Below, piece after piece: positions 28,374 to 37,782 of a DNA stretch of 64,000 bases. This stretch comes from Litorilituus lipolyticus (lineage in GTDB: Bacteria; Pseudomonadota; Gammaproteobacteria; Enterobacterales; Alteromonadaceae). Where the stretch lies: the NCBI RefSeq assembly GCF_006439335.1, contig NZ_SAWY01000027.1, positions 124,001-188,000 on the forward strand, given 5' to 3'. Each line of letters starts with the position of its first letter. Position 1 is the stretch's first letter. The position numbers and the translations under genes were made by a program. Below the pieces are notes generated by a model that worked only from the letters and a program-made list of their open reading frames with translations, did no database searches and was not told the origin of the DNA.

Positions 28374-29495
28374 ATGACAATTCAATCTTTTATACCGCCA
28401 CAACGCACTTTAATGGGGCCTGGACCTTCTGATGTAAGCCCTAGAGTTTTATCTGCATTAGGAAGACCTACTGTTGGTCATTTAGATCCAAGTTTTGTGG
28501 GTATGATGGATGAAGTTAAGTCACTACTGCAATATGCGTTTAAAACAAACAATACTTATACGATGGCCGTTTCAGCCCCTGGTTCAGCGGGAATGGAAGC
28601 ATGCTTTGTTAACTTATTAACGCCAGAAGATACTGTTGTTGTTTGTCGTAACGGTGTTTTTGGCGCACGCATGATAGAAAACGTACAGCGTATTGGTGCT
28701 AAGGTCATTATTGTTGATTGCCCGTGGGGCAGGGCTGTTGACCCACAAGCCCTTGAAGATACCTTAAAGCAAAACCCGCAAGCAGGTTTTGTTGCCTTTG
28801 TTCATGCAGAAACGTCTACCGGCGCTTTATCTGATGCTAAAACCTTATGTAGCATTGCCAAAAAGTATGACTGTTTAACCATTGTTGATGCTGTTACGTC
28901 ATTAGCGGGTGTTGAGTTAAGAGTTGATGACTGGGGTATTGATGCAATTTATTCTGGTAGTCAAAAGTGTTTATCTTGTGTACCTGGTTTATCACCCGTA
29001 AGTTTTAGTGATAAAGCAGCTGAAGTGATTAAAAACAGAAAGTTACCAGTACAAAGTTGGTTTTTAGATCAGTCACTAGTGATGGAATATTGGTCAGGAC
29101 AAGGTAAGCGAAGTTATCATCATACCGCGCCGGTTAATTCGTTATATGCATTACATGAATCATTAGTGATGCTACAAAATGAAGGACTAGAGCAAAGTTG
29201 GGCACGTCATAAAGCACAGCATGATAAATTAAGTAAAGGCTTAAGAGATTTAGGTCTCGATTATATAGTGCCAGAGCAAGAGCGTTTGCCACAATTAAAT
29301 TCTGTGTATATTCCAAAGGGCATTGATGATGTAAAAGTCAGACAATATTTATTAAATGAATATAATTTAGAAATTGGTGCGGGCTTAGGGCAGTTTGCAG
29401 GCGAAGCTTGGCGGATTGGTTTAATGGGCTATGCAGCTAGATCGGAAAATGTAGCGCTTTGTTTAGCTGCACTTAAAGATGCCTTAACACAATAA
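28374..29495 (+). CDS. Class V PLP-dependent aminotransferase (alanine-glyoxylate type)
   Basis: A 373-residue fold-type I aminotransferase like serine-pyruvate or alanine-glyoxylate aminotransferases. The pyridoxal-phosphate lysine is K198 in SGSQKCLSCVPG. Other family motifs are LMGPGPSDVSPRVLSALGRPTVGHLDP near the start and VDAVTSLAG with the cofactor-binding Asp. A GAGG site lies just before the ATG. It probably moves amino groups onto glyoxylate; purine or glycine metabolism is possible, but no pathway partner is beside it. Confidence 0.9.
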   Translation: MTIQSFIPPQRTLMGPGPSDVSPRVLSALGRPTVGHLDPSFVGMMDEVKSLLQYAFKTNNTYTMAVSAPGSAGMEACFVNLLTPEDTVVVCRNGVFGARMIENVQRIGAKVIIVDCPWGRAVDPQALEDTLKQNPQAGFVAFVHAETSTGALSDAKTLCSIAKKYDCLTIVDAVTSLAGVELRVDDWGIDAIYSGSQKCLSCVPGLSPVSFSDKAAEVIKNRKLPVQSWFLDQSLVMEYWSGQGKRSYHHTAPVNSLYALHESLVMLQNEGLEQSWARHKAQHDKLSKGLRDLGLDYIVPEQERLPQLNSVYIPKGIDDVKVRQYLLNEYNLEIGAGLGQFAGEAWRIGLMGYAARSENVALCLAALKDALTQ

Positions 29496-29576
29496 TTATA
29501 TTAATAAATACTTAACCAAAGCCTTTTGCCCCTGTATAGCTTAGGAAACATTTGAATTAATAACGTGTTAGTTAAA

Positions 29577-29615
29577 TTGAGAGCGAATTATATAACTTGT
29601 GTAATACGCTCTCAA
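29577..29615. terminator. Two-way hairpin between the aminotransferase gene and gloA
   Basis: Arms TTGAGAGCG (29577-29585) and CGCTCTCAA (29607-29615) are perfectly complementary around a 21-nt loop. The position between converging genes suggests a shared terminator. No long T run is present. Confidence 0.5.
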
Positions 29616-29683
29616 AATTGATAGATATTTTATGTCTAGCTAGTCTCTAGTTTTCCAAGTACCAGTATTCGTAAATACTAATA

Positions 29684-30103
29684 TTACCAACTACCAATGT
29701 TTTCCATGCTTACCCAGGGTTTTTGAGGGGCTAAAGGTTCACCTTTTTGTAATAACTCAATTGAAATATTATCGGGGGATTTCACAAAGGCCATTTTGCC
29801 ACAACGTGGTGGTCGATTAATGGTGACGCCAGCTTCTTGTAGTTTTTGACAGGTTTGATAAATATTATCGACCTGAAAAGCTAAGTGGCCGAAATTTCGC
29901 CCGGTGGTGTAATCTTCTGTAGATCCCCAATTGTAGGTTAACTCTATTTCGGCTTCACCAACTCCAGCGGCTAGAAATATTAAAGTAAACTTACCAGCAG
30001 GTACTTCGTGTCTGCGCGTTTCGATAAGTCCTAGTTTGTTTATGTAAAAATCTAATGACGCATCTAAGTCATGTACTCTTACCATTGAATGTAAAAATTT
30101 CAT
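29684..30103 (-). CDS. gloA: Lactoylglutathione lyase (glyoxalase I)
   Basis: A 139-residue glyoxalase I, which isomerises the methylglyoxal-glutathione adduct to S-lactoylglutathione. The metal ligands match the family: His in LHSMVRV (about residue 5), Glu in EIELTYNWG (about 56), His in FGHLAFQV (about 74) and Glu in ISIELLQKG (about 122). The length fits the short bacterial, nickel-type class. It is a single gene and gives the cell a methylglyoxal route beside the YqhD and DJ-1 proteins near 2-3 kb. Confidence 0.93.
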   Translation of the reverse strand: MKFLHSMVRVHDLDASLDFYINKLGLIETRRHEVPAGKFTLIFLAAGVGEAEIELTYNWGSTEDYTTGRNFGHLAFQVDNIYQTCQKLQEAGVTINRPPRCGKMAFVKSPDNISIELLQKGEPLAPQKPWVSMENIGSW

Positions 30104-30244
30104 TGAGTGACCCTAATAACTTCTTTGTAGGTTGTATTGATGATTTCTTAGTTAAGATATCAAATGTTTGTAATATTGACATCAACTTATAAAGCAAAGC
30201 TAATTTTTGCGATGCGTACATCAAGTGCGCATTAACATGGGCTA

Positions 30245-31345
30245 TTAAGTTAACGCCTGTTGCCTGTATTGATTTGGGGTGAACCCTGTAATCAGCTTAA
30301 AAGTACGGGTAAAAGGGCCGACAGAGGCAAAACCACTTTCTAAGCCAACGACAAGGATTGACCAAGCTTTTTTGTTAGGATCTGATAATATTTTTTGAGC
30401 ATGCTTTATGCGTAACTCATTAACATATTGATTAAAGTTTTTCGCTTTTAAATGATGTCTTAAAACGTGGCTAACTTTGTATTCAGAAACATCAAGTTCC
30501 CGTGCTATATCTGCAACCTTTAAATTGGCCGTTAAGTATAAAGATTGCTTTTTCAATAACGCTTCTATTTTACTAGCAAGTTCTTGTTCTACGGGACACG
30601 GTTCACTCATTTTGTTCCCGTTTTGAACGGTAATTTTTTTGTCACTTGCAAGCTGACTTAAACAAAGCTCATTATTATTGCTATCAGTAGTTTGTAATTT
30701 TTCTTTTTTAAATCGCCAAATCATTAATATTTGAGTATTCGTTAGTACAAATAAAATAATTAAGGCTGACAAAAGCTCTTTTGTCTCAGGAGAATTAACG
30801 AGCATGCCTTGTGAAAGCTTACTTAGTCCAACAGCTAAACCAAACGTCGCTAAAAAAAGTAGTCGCTGTGATTGACCTTTTTTGCTGTCAGAACGAAACC
30901 CACGACAGCCTTCCCAGAAAGAGAGCATGATGACCGTAGAAGATAATAAAATAGTTAATTCATTAATAAGGTGTGGAGCCACGTTATTTTCAGATGAAAT
31001 AAACGCATTACTTTGCACAAATAAATAACCCTGACTTGCCATGATAAGTAAACCAATAGCTATTGCGAGAAACAGATGAGGTGCTTGAATAGCATCTTTT
31101 GTCCTAAATAGACTTCTCGATAGTAGCCAGTAACCATTGCATGTAGCACAAGCTCCCATGCCTATTAAGTATTGGTAAGCGCCAATGGTTTCTCCTGATA
31201 TTTTTTTGGTTGCCATAATTGCAATAGAGCCACAAAACAAAGCAAAAAGAATATGGCTCGTTTGTTTTTCACGTACAAAAACTTGGGCAATTAAAAACAA
31301 TAAACTTATAAAAAGGATGGCTGTGTAAGTATTAGATACTTCCAT
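30245..31345 (-). CDS. AraC-family regulator with membrane N-terminus
   Basis: A 366-residue regulator. Residues about 1-215 form six or seven membrane helices; residues about 260-366 are the AraC DNA-binding domain, with the first helix-turn-helix in VADIARELDVSEYKVSHVLR and the second in GFASVGPFTRTFKLITGFTPNQYRQQ. This architecture senses something in or at the membrane. The gene diverges from the DUF2306 membrane-protein gene at 31529, its most likely target. A similar pair, with the same architecture, is found at 38.1-40.2 kb. Confidence 0.87.
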   Translation of the reverse strand: MEVSNTYTAILFISLLFLIAQVFVREKQTSHILFALFCGSIAIMATKKISGETIGAYQYLIGMGACATCNGYWLLSRSLFRTKDAIQAPHLFLAIAIGLLIMASQGYLFVQSNAFISSENNVAPHLINELTILLSSTVIMLSFWEGCRGFRSDSKKGQSQRLLFLATFGLAVGLSKLSQGMLVNSPETKELLSALIILFVLTNTQILMIWRFKKEKLQTTDSNNNELCLSQLASDKKITVQNGNKMSEPCPVEQELASKIEALLKKQSLYLTANLKVADIARELDVSEYKVSHVLRHHLKAKNFNQYVNELRIKHAQKILSDPNKKAWSILVVGLESGFASVGPFTRTFKLITGFTPNQYRQQALT

Positions 31346-31528
31346 TTTTAATTACCTAGGGCTGATGAAGAGGGCAAATGTTAGCAAGGCAAAACTCTTT
31401 ATTCAATGTTCAATATATTAAGAAATATGTCAAAAAATAGTGTGCCGAATTTCAAATTTGGTGCGATTTTAGATGTAATAAATGCAAAAGTAGCACTGAA
31501 TCAATAAGTTAGTATATAAAGGTTATGT

Positions 31529-32374
31529 ATGCAGGTTTTATTAGAAAAAATGAGCGTCCCTTCTTTTTCAGCTGAGCAAGCCCTTAATAATATTGTTAAG
31601 TGTTGGGTTGTGGTGGCGTTAATAGGGCAGTGGTTATTTGCGGCCTATATTTTAAGTGTTTATGCTTTTCCAACATTGCTTGGTAATACCGCGTTAACAT
31701 TATCCTTGTCACCGGGGCAGGGGGCAAAAAGTGAAAGTGCTACTGATACTTTGATATTTTTTGCGCATATTTTGCCCGCAGCGATCATGGCAATGAGTGG
31801 GTTGTTGCAACTAATTCCAAATATAAGACGAAACTATCCAAAGTTTCATAAATACAATGGTCGAATGTTCTTTATATTTGGACTTTCTGGTGCATTTACT
31901 GGTTTGTATTTAACTTGGGGAGCAGGTTTTAGATTTAGCGATTTAGGTTCATTGGGCGTTACATTAAATGGGCTATTAATTCCTATTGCTATTTATTTCG
32001 CTTGGAAAACAATCATAAATAAAAAGCTGAAATCTCATCAACGCTTTGCAATTCATAGCTTTATTTTAGTGAATGGCGTTTGGTCGTTTCGCTTATACTT
32101 AATGGCTTGGTTTGTTTTAAACCAAGGAGCCAATGGAAATAGTAGAAACATTGACGGACCTGCAGATATTGCGCTGTCTTTTGCATCTTATTTATTACCT
32201 ATGTTGATCGCCGAAATAATTTTTTGGGCGAAGCGAAGTGAAAGTAATAAAGTTAAATGGTCTGCAGCAAGTTTTGCTGCAATAGGCACTATAATCACGA
32301 CAATTGGAGTTTTTGCGGCAGGAACAATGATGTGGTTTCCGAGAGTAATGAAGGCATTTGAAGGACTCTTTTAG
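31529..32374 (+). CDS. DUF2306-like integral membrane protein
   Basis: A 281-residue protein with about seven membrane helices. The central part (FFAHILPAAIMAMSGLLQL, then HKYNGRMFFIFGLSGAFTG and HQRFAIHSFILVNGVWSFRL) carries spaced His residues within helices, as in DUF2306 proteins, some of which resemble heme-linked membrane proteins. Function unknown. It is divergent from the membrane AraC gene and is probably controlled by it. A clear terminator follows. Confidence 0.75.
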   Translation: MQVLLEKMSVPSFSAEQALNNIVKCWVVVALIGQWLFAAYILSVYAFPTLLGNTALTLSLSPGQGAKSESATDTLIFFAHILPAAIMAMSGLLQLIPNIRRNYPKFHKYNGRMFFIFGLSGAFTGLYLTWGAGFRFSDLGSLGVTLNGLLIPIAIYFAWKTIINKKLKSHQRFAIHSFILVNGVWSFRLYLMAWFVLNQGANGNSRNIDGPADIALSFASYLLPMLIAEIIFWAKRSESNKVKWSAASFAAIGTIITTIGVFAAGTMMWFPRVMKAFEGLF

Positions 32375-32420
32375 TTAAATACCATCGTCGTTATAGTGTG
32401 TATCTTAATAAAGAATGTAT

Positions 32421-32451
32421 AAGAGTAGTTATCAATGGATTAACTACTCTT
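32421..32451. terminator. Two-way terminator between the DUF2306 and AlkD-like genes
   Basis: Perfect 10-bp arms AAGAGTAGTT (32421-32430) and AACTACTCTT (32442-32451) with an 11-nt loop, followed by TTCTT on the plus strand and preceded by A-rich sequence that reads as U on the minus strand. It lies between converging genes. Confidence 0.8.
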
Positions 32452-32472
32452 TTCTTATTTGATCTTGATTTT

Positions 32473-33171
32473 CTACTTAAGCCCTAGCTTTTTAACTAAA
32501 TAATCACTCGTCAAGTGCTTAACTACATCAAATGGTTCGCAATGACTTCCTTCTTCATTAAAGTCTATAGGCCCTAGTTGGTGAGCAAGTGATAAAGCCG
32601 CTTGATTAAGGGCTACACTGCGCTTGCCAATGCCCATTAAAGCGCCACCCATAGCAAGTTGTACCGATTTTGCTTCTTTAGCAAAATTGTTGGCAATATC
32701 GGTAATTACCAACATAAAAAAATCTTCGGTATAGATTTTAGATTTTTTCTTTGAAAACTCATAAACGAGTCCAAAAGCACATTTACGTCGATTTAAATCA
32801 TTACTGTTGAGCCAGCGTTGTGCAAGTTCAAAGGCAATGGGTGATTTAGCTAAAGTGGCATCACATGATGAGAAAACATGGCTTAACATGCCTGAGTTTA
32901 ACTGGTCTACTTGCTGCTCTGCTTGCTCAACTGTGATTTGTTTAGGATCGTCAATTAGTAACGCTATCACTTTGGCATCATAACAACTAGATAACCATAG
33001 TGTTTGAGCGAGTTCACGATTCCTACCTATTTGCTTGGCTAGTTTTCGTTGAATGGTTAAACCAATACCATAACATGTTAGGTTATTGGTATTACTCATT
33101 TTATTCCAGTGCTCAATACCACGAATATTCTTGTTCTGTTCTAATAACTCAAACACTTGAGCTTGGTTCAT
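32473..33171 (-). CDS. DNA alkylation repair protein (AlkD-like HEAT repeat)
   Basis: A protein of about 232 residues with the AlkD-type HEAT-repeat pattern (REL AQTLWLSSCYDAKVIALLIDDP, and later KKSKIYTEDFFMLVITDIANNF). AlkD glycosylases remove bulky or charged alkylated bases without flipping them. I place the start at 33171, where GAGG stands 6 bp upstream; an earlier in-frame ATG at 33198 is less well placed. Catalytic residues cannot be assigned with certainty. Single gene, converging with DUF2306. Confidence 0.75.
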   Translation of the reverse strand: MNQAQVFELLEQNKNIRGIEHWNKMSNTNNLTCYGIGLTIQRKLAKQIGRNRELAQTLWLSSCYDAKVIALLIDDPKQITVEQAEQQVDQLNSGMLSHVFSSCDATLAKSPIAFELAQRWLNSNDLNRRKCAFGLVYEFSKKKSKIYTEDFFMLVITDIANNFAKEAKSVQLAMGGALMGIGKRSVALNQAALSLAHQLGPIDFNEEGSHCEPFDVVKHLTSDYLVKKLGLK

Positions 33172-33439
33172 CTTAACCTCTAAGATACTGTTAAGCATTA
33201 TTGATAACTAAAATAATAGCACTATAAACTCACTTCAAATGAAAGCACTGTTTTACATAATAATGTAAGAGTGTGTTGTGCACCTCGTTGTAATTTTAAC
33301 TATAAAGTAGTCTGTTTAACTACTTATTTGCCTGCATAGAAAGTAGTATTATTAGGATTTTTAGTAACTTATTGATATGTTTTGTTATTTTGCTTGGTCT
33401 GCATTTTGCAAATTCACGTTTTTTTAAATGGAGAATGAT

Positions 33440-34165
33440 ATGAAGTTCGTGAATTTACTTTTCACTTTAATAATTGGTTTTGGACTTGTTGCAGGGGCTG
33501 AGGCTAAAACCGAAATAAATTTTAATGAAGAAAACCATCAATTCAGCGTGGAGGAGAAACTCCTTATAGAAAGCATCGTTAAACAAGCGGAAGTTAAAGT
33601 CAGACAATTACTTCCTGATTTGGATGAAAATATCCAAGTTAATGTGGTTACAACTACCCGTAACTTAGATATTGTTGGAGGTGTTTTTGGACGAGCTGAT
33701 GCCCCAGGAGTAATAGAGGTGACCCTTTCAACAGCTTCAAAAGGTGGTGTTTCAGGCTCAGCAAACTCTGCTCTAACATCAAGCCTTTTTCATGAAATGC
33801 ATCATTTAGCAAGAGGGTGGACGATAGCAGAAAACCATTATGGTAGCCAACCAGGTATTCCAGTTGCCACTGTTAATGAAGGCTTAGCAAGCATTTTTGC
33901 AGAAACTTATACTGATGAGTATTTTGCAAAAGCATATGATTACCCAGATGAAGCAGCTCAGTGGCTTGATGAAATTATGAAGTTGCCTAAAGATGCTAAC
34001 TACTCTCATTGGGTGGCTGGCTTTCATCCTGATGGGCGAAGTGTTATTGGCTATCGCATCGGACGATATGTTGTTCACCAAGCAATGAAGAAAACGGGCA
34101 AAGACATTATTGCGTTGAGTCAACTTCAGCCAAATGAAATCTTAACTATTGTGTTGGAAAAGTAG
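33440..34165 (+). CDS. Exported putative zinc protease (DUF2268-like)
   Basis: About 241 residues. The start at 33440 has GGAG just upstream and opens a signal peptide (MKFVNLLFTLIIGFGLVAGAEA); the ATG at 33428 only adds four residues. SSLFHEMHHLARGW is an HExxH zinc site, and the downstream VNEGLASIFAETY offers the third ligand, as in DUF2268 putative proteases. It acts in the periplasm or outside, by inference. A 350-bp non-coding region follows. Confidence 0.7.
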   Translation: MKFVNLLFTLIIGFGLVAGAEAKTEINFNEENHQFSVEEKLLIESIVKQAEVKVRQLLPDLDENIQVNVVTTTRNLDIVGGVFGRADAPGVIEVTLSTASKGGVSGSANSALTSSLFHEMHHLARGWTIAENHYGSQPGIPVATVNEGLASIFAETYTDEYFAKAYDYPDEAAQWLDEIMKLPKDANYSHWVAGFHPDGRSVIGYRIGRYVVHQAMKKTGKDIIALSQLQPNEILTIVLEK

Positions 34166-34520
34166 AGCCATTTTAACAGCAGCGATGCAACATAATTGCA
34201 TCGCATAATGGGGGAGCCAGCCAGTATGATAACTACTCTGTTTTCTATTCCTACAAGTATTCAGAGCTACCTTTAGTTGTTTTTGATTTATTTATATTTC
34301 ATTTTGATTCATGGCAATTAAATAGCAGAGATATAAAACTAAATGCTGCATTAGTGCGAGCTTATCAATAGCCGACGTACGTAATTATTTGTCCGTATTA
34401 AATATGTCGTTTTTATTCAATACTTGAATTTTTCACTTCATTAAAATTGTCTTCATTGAAGCGTAGTGAGAGCAATTTTAGTGAAAACTACGACATTTAT
34501 ATAATACAAGTAGGATTGAT
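34166..34520. other. Intergenic region with a 9-bp hairpin
   Basis: About 355 bp with no gene seen. Near its start, arms GCGATGCAA (34182-34190) and TTGCATCGC (34196-34204) form a perfect hairpin with a 5-nt loop 17 bp past the protease stop; it lacks a T run. The remainder is AT rich with a second imperfect inverted repeat near 34460-34490 just before the next gene. Confidence 0.5.
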
Positions 34521-35345
34521 ATGATGCTTATTATCAAAAAAGTAACACAGTTAAGTGAATTAAACGATTTAAAGGAAGCTTATTTTAAGGCATCTACAAG
34601 CCCTTTAGATGGCATGTGGCATTTTGGGTTTGTTTCCATGGCAGAGCATTATGGTTTTTATGAAAATGAATGCTTGGTCGGGTTTTGTTGTATCAATAGT
34701 GAGCGCTATCTTTTACAGTTTTATTTGTCTGAAACAGCAATATCATCAGCTACAGAGCTATTTATGTTAATTGCGCACAGTAATAGTGCTGTGATTGGCG
34801 ACGTTAAAGGTGCCTTTGTTAGTACAGCAGAGCCACAGTATTTATCAATGTGTTTGGATAATACGTCATCATTTACTGTTAATGCGATTATGTACCAATA
34901 TAGTGATAATTTGAGAGGGAGGGTTGAAGAAAAAGCCAAACTAATATTGGCAGATAGCGAACAACTTGAATTATTGGTAACTTTTGCTGTTGAAGCTATT
35001 GGAGCACCGAAAGAGTGGCTTACGGGCTATTATGATAATCTAATTAAACGTAAAGAATTATGGTATTACTCATTAGATGATAAAATTGTCGCAACAGGTG
35101 AGTGTAGGCACTTTGATAAGTTTCAAACTCAATATGTTGACTTAGGAATGATTGTATCGCCTGCCTATAGAGGTCAAGGCATAGCTACAAAAGTATTAAA
35201 CCAACTTGTCAATCTAGCTAAGGAAAAAGGGGTGAAAGCTATTTGCTCTACTGAAAGCAGTAATATAGGTGCGCAAAAAGCAATTGATAAAGCAGGATTT
35301 TTAGCTTTGAATAGAATCGTGCAATTTGACTTCTCAAGGGATTAA
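34521..35345 (+). CDS. GNAT-family N-acetyltransferase, two-domain
   Basis: A 274-residue protein with a C-terminal GNAT domain (about 150-270): LGMIVSPAYRGQGIATKVLNQL binds acetyl-CoA and SSNIGAQKAIDKAGFLALNRIV is the following helix. The N-terminal half (about 1-140) looks like a degenerate second GNAT fold. Substrate unknown. The next gene is an AraC regulator in the same direction, separated by a terminator. Confidence 0.8.
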   Translation: MMLIIKKVTQLSELNDLKEAYFKASTSPLDGMWHFGFVSMAEHYGFYENECLVGFCCINSERYLLQFYLSETAISSATELFMLIAHSNSAVIGDVKGAFVSTAEPQYLSMCLDNTSSFTVNAIMYQYSDNLRGRVEEKAKLILADSEQLELLVTFAVEAIGAPKEWLTGYYDNLIKRKELWYYSLDDKIVATGECRHFDKFQTQYVDLGMIVSPAYRGQGIATKVLNQLVNLAKEKGVKAICSTESSNIGAQKAIDKAGFLALNRIVQFDFSRD

Positions 35346-35360
35346 CCTCAAAACATAGAC

Positions 35361-35388
35361 TCCCTTTTATTATCTTGAATAAAAGGGA
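35361..35388. terminator. Strong hairpin after the GNAT gene
   Basis: Perfect 11-bp arms TCCCTTTTATT (35361-35371) and AATAAAAGGGA (35378-35388) with a 6-nt loop, 16 bp past the GNAT stop. It probably ends that transcript, though the T run after it is poor. Confidence 0.65.
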
Positions 35389-35447
35389 CTTGAATGTAAT
35401 AAATAATAGTGATTAATTGATATAACTAATTCACGGCTGATAAAACT

Positions 35448-36299
35448 ATGATCCAATGGTTACAACAACCTAAATGTCCTGTAGTTTCAACATTTGTTGA
35501 GTGTTATTGGTTGATTGAGAGATTAGACGATTCTGGTAGTTTTCAGTTTCCAAAATTAAACCCAGATCCTAGTGGGCATTTAATTATTTCACCTAAAAAT
35601 CAAGAGTATAGTTATGAGTCTGGTGGTGATCTGGCAAGAGGTGTTGGTTGTCATTTACTCTTTCCACATTTGCAAACTTTACATCTTGATCACACCAAAC
35701 CTTTTGTTCACTTAGGTGTTAAGTTCAAAGTCGGTGCCTTATATTCAATCAAGTCATTTACACCAAAACATCCTATTTTAGATAGAGTTACCTCTGTTGA
35801 TATGCATAGCTTACTTGGTAATGGTGAACTAGATATATTAAATTTATTGTTCATTGCTCGACAAGATGGTGCTATGTGTCGGGACCAACTTGATGGCTTG
35901 CTGATGCTCTGGCTTTCTCAATTTCAAAAGGATAAATACAGTAAATTAGTATCGAGAGCGCTAGAAGTAATAGATGAAACAGCTATTGCTAAATTAGGTG
36001 ATAAACTACATTGCACTCAAAGAACATTAGAAAGAGCATTTAATAGAGTTACAGGTTTTACGCTTAAGCAATGTCAATCAATGAATAGACTTGAAGCAAT
36101 GCTTGAGCACTTGTACTCACTTCATAAAGATGAAATTGATTGGGTTGAGATCGCATTTAAATTTGGTTTTAGCGATCAACCTCATTTAATACGATATTTG
36201 AAAGCACACCTAGGTTTAACCCCAAATACTTATGCCAATAAAAGAAATTTAACGATAGATCTGTACGGTGGCGTCTCAACTCACGTAACAAAAGTTTGA
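35448..36299 (+). CDS. AraC-family transcriptional regulator
   Basis: A 283-residue AraC protein. The N-terminal domain (about 1-150) includes FPKLNPDPSGHLIISPKN and FVHLGVKFKVGALYSI, as in the DUF6597 type. The C-terminal helix-turn-helix pair is KLGDKLHCTQRTLERAFNRVTGFTLKQ and EIAFKFGFSDQPHLIRYLKAHLGLTPNTYA. Target genes are not evident. It lies in the accessory region, just before the TetR-SRPBCC pair. Confidence 0.85.
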   Translation: MIQWLQQPKCPVVSTFVECYWLIERLDDSGSFQFPKLNPDPSGHLIISPKNQEYSYESGGDLARGVGCHLLFPHLQTLHLDHTKPFVHLGVKFKVGALYSIKSFTPKHPILDRVTSVDMHSLLGNGELDILNLLFIARQDGAMCRDQLDGLLMLWLSQFQKDKYSKLVSRALEVIDETAIAKLGDKLHCTQRTLERAFNRVTGFTLKQCQSMNRLEAMLEHLYSLHKDEIDWVEIAFKFGFSDQPHLIRYLKAHLGLTPNTYANKRNLTIDLYGGVSTHVTKV

Positions 36300-36486
36300 T
36301 ATCTTTGCTTATTTGGAAGCTGTAGCGGCCAACATAAATAGACGTACCTCAAAAGTAAATTTTCATTATTACAGAGCTTATCATGACTGCATTGCAGTAT
36401 ATCTACCAGCATTTGTGAAACTAGCTCGTAGGCATTTCTACTTACCACTAAGTTAGCTAAGTGAAAATAATCTTATGTTTAATAAC

Positions 36487-36515
36487 TTGACAAGAGACCG
36501 CTGGTCTTTTATATT
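36487..36515 (+). promoter_or_regulatory. TetR-gene promoter with palindromic operator in the spacer
   Basis: TTGACA (36487-36492) and TATATT (36510-36515) are separated by exactly 17 bp, a near-consensus sigma-70 promoter. The spacer contains the palindrome AGACC-GCT-GGTCT (36495-36507), and a partial copy of one arm (GAGACTGGCGG) follows at about 36524-36534. The site fits autorepression by the TetR protein encoded 30 bp downstream. That pairing is inferred from position. Confidence 0.75.
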
Positions 36516-36542
36516 TCACATAAGAGACTGGCGGACACTTAA

Positions 36543-37199
36543 GTGAATGGTATGAATTGGCAGCGTGCTAGAACAGACGAAAAAAAAACTGAGAGAAAGG
36601 CAGCTATTTATCAAGCGGCTTATACGCTTTTCAGTGCAAATGGTTACGATAAAGTTAGTTTTAATGGGATTGCAGCAGAGGCTGGGTTTACCAAATCGAA
36701 TATGTATCGTTACTTTAGTTCAAAAGAAGAAATTTTCTTAAATGTCTTTGCTAAGCTATTTGAACAATGGTTTGAAGATTACAACCACCGTTTACAGCAA
36801 CTTAATGAAAACGAAAAAGTAGAGATTTTTGCAAAAACTTGGGTGGATTCATTCTTAGCACATCCTAAGCTGATGGATTTAATGCCAATACTTTTCACAT
36901 CCCTTGAAAGTAATAGCTCTTATCAACAATTACAATCGTTTAAGCGTTTATCAAAAGGCTTATTGTATCAGATTACTTTGGAAATCAGTCGAATTTATCC
37001 ACAGATACAGGGAGATAAAGCTTTTCGATTTCTCTCCCTAGGATATGCGTCAACGGTCAATTGTTGGACGGCAAATGCACAAAATGAAGTGCTTAAAAAG
37101 CTCTATCAAGAAGAAGAGTTTAAAGATTTGAAGCCTAATTTTGATTATGACTTAACAGAGTCAATTGTAATAGCCATTCGGGGCTTAACAGTGAGCTAG
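36543..37199 (+). CDS. TetR-family transcriptional regulator
   Basis: A TetR protein of about 215-218 residues. The helix-turn-helix is YDKVSFNGIAAEAGFTKSNMYRYF followed by SSKEEIFLNVF (about residues 35-70). The nominal start is GTG at 36543; ATG at 36552 (MNWQRARTDEKK) is equally plausible and the ribosome site does not decide. The C-terminal ligand domain is TetR-typical. A promoter with an embedded palindrome lies just upstream. The next gene, an SRPBCC protein 76 bp downstream, is a likely target or cotranscribed partner. Confidence 0.87.
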   Translation: MNGMNWQRARTDEKKTERKAAIYQAAYTLFSANGYDKVSFNGIAAEAGFTKSNMYRYFSSKEEIFLNVFAKLFEQWFEDYNHRLQQLNENEKVEIFAKTWVDSFLAHPKLMDLMPILFTSLESNSSYQQLQSFKRLSKGLLYQITLEISRIYPQIQGDKAFRFLSLGYASTVNCWTANAQNEVLKKLYQEEEFKDLKPNFDYDLTESIVIAIRGLTVS

Positions 37200-37275
37200 T
37201 GAAATAGCTTGATTACTTTGATATGCAGCAAAGCTGCTATTAACTATCTATCACCTTTTAAATACGGAGAAAAAT

Positions 37276-37782
37276 ATGTCACATCACACAGAAAAATCAC
37301 TTAAAGTAAATGTACCCGCAAACAAAGTATGGCAAGTTCTGGAAGACTTTGGCAGTATTGAAAAATTTTCAACAACGATTAAATCATCTCCAATTGTTGG
37401 CGATAAAGCCTGTGGTTTAGGTGCAAAACGAAAGTGTATTTTCGATAACGACTCAAGTTTAGTGGAAGAAATTATTGAATATCAAGAGGGACAGGGATAT
37501 CGAATGGCAATTTCTGAGCATTCATTACCACTTAAAACTATGTACGCTGAAATGAGAGTGACAGCCATTGACAATAACCAATGTGAAATTTATATGTCTG
37601 CTGATTTCGTTGTTAAAGGTGGCCTATTTGGTAAGTTGATGGGGCACTTATTAATGCGACCTATGATGAAAGGAGTATTTACTAAGGTGATGAGCGGCTT
37701 GGCTTATTACAGTATGACTGGAGAGAGTGTTGGTTCAAAGCTGCCTAATAACAGTGAATTCAACCGCATCATACTTAATTAG
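37276..37782 (+). CDS. SRPBCC-family (START-like) protein
   Basis: A 168-residue protein with the SRPBCC/polyketide-cyclase fold pattern: VNVPANKVWQVLEDFGSIEKF at the start, then GLGAKRKCIFDNDSSLVEEI, and a C-terminal amphipathic helix. Such proteins bind hydrophobic ligands in a helix-grip pocket. The ligand is unknown. An AAATACGGAG site precedes the ATG. It follows the TetR gene in the same direction and its stop abuts the decayed nth fragment R1. Confidence 0.82.
   Translation: MSHHTEKSLKVNVPANKVWQVLEDFGSIEKFSTTIKSSPIVGDKACGLGAKRKCIFDNDSSLVEEIIEYQEGQGYRMAISEHSLPLKTMYAEMRVTAIDNNQCEIYMSADFVVKGGLFGKLMGHLLMRPMMKGVFTKVMSGLAYYSMTGESVGSKLPNNSEFNRIILN

Noticed and set aside
36300..36345. Possible further nth-copy remnant (GTAGCGGCCAACAT resembling the FGWP end)
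   Set aside because: Only about 14 bp are similar, no nth sequence follows toward the AraC stop, and the flank does not match the common arm. Chance is likely.
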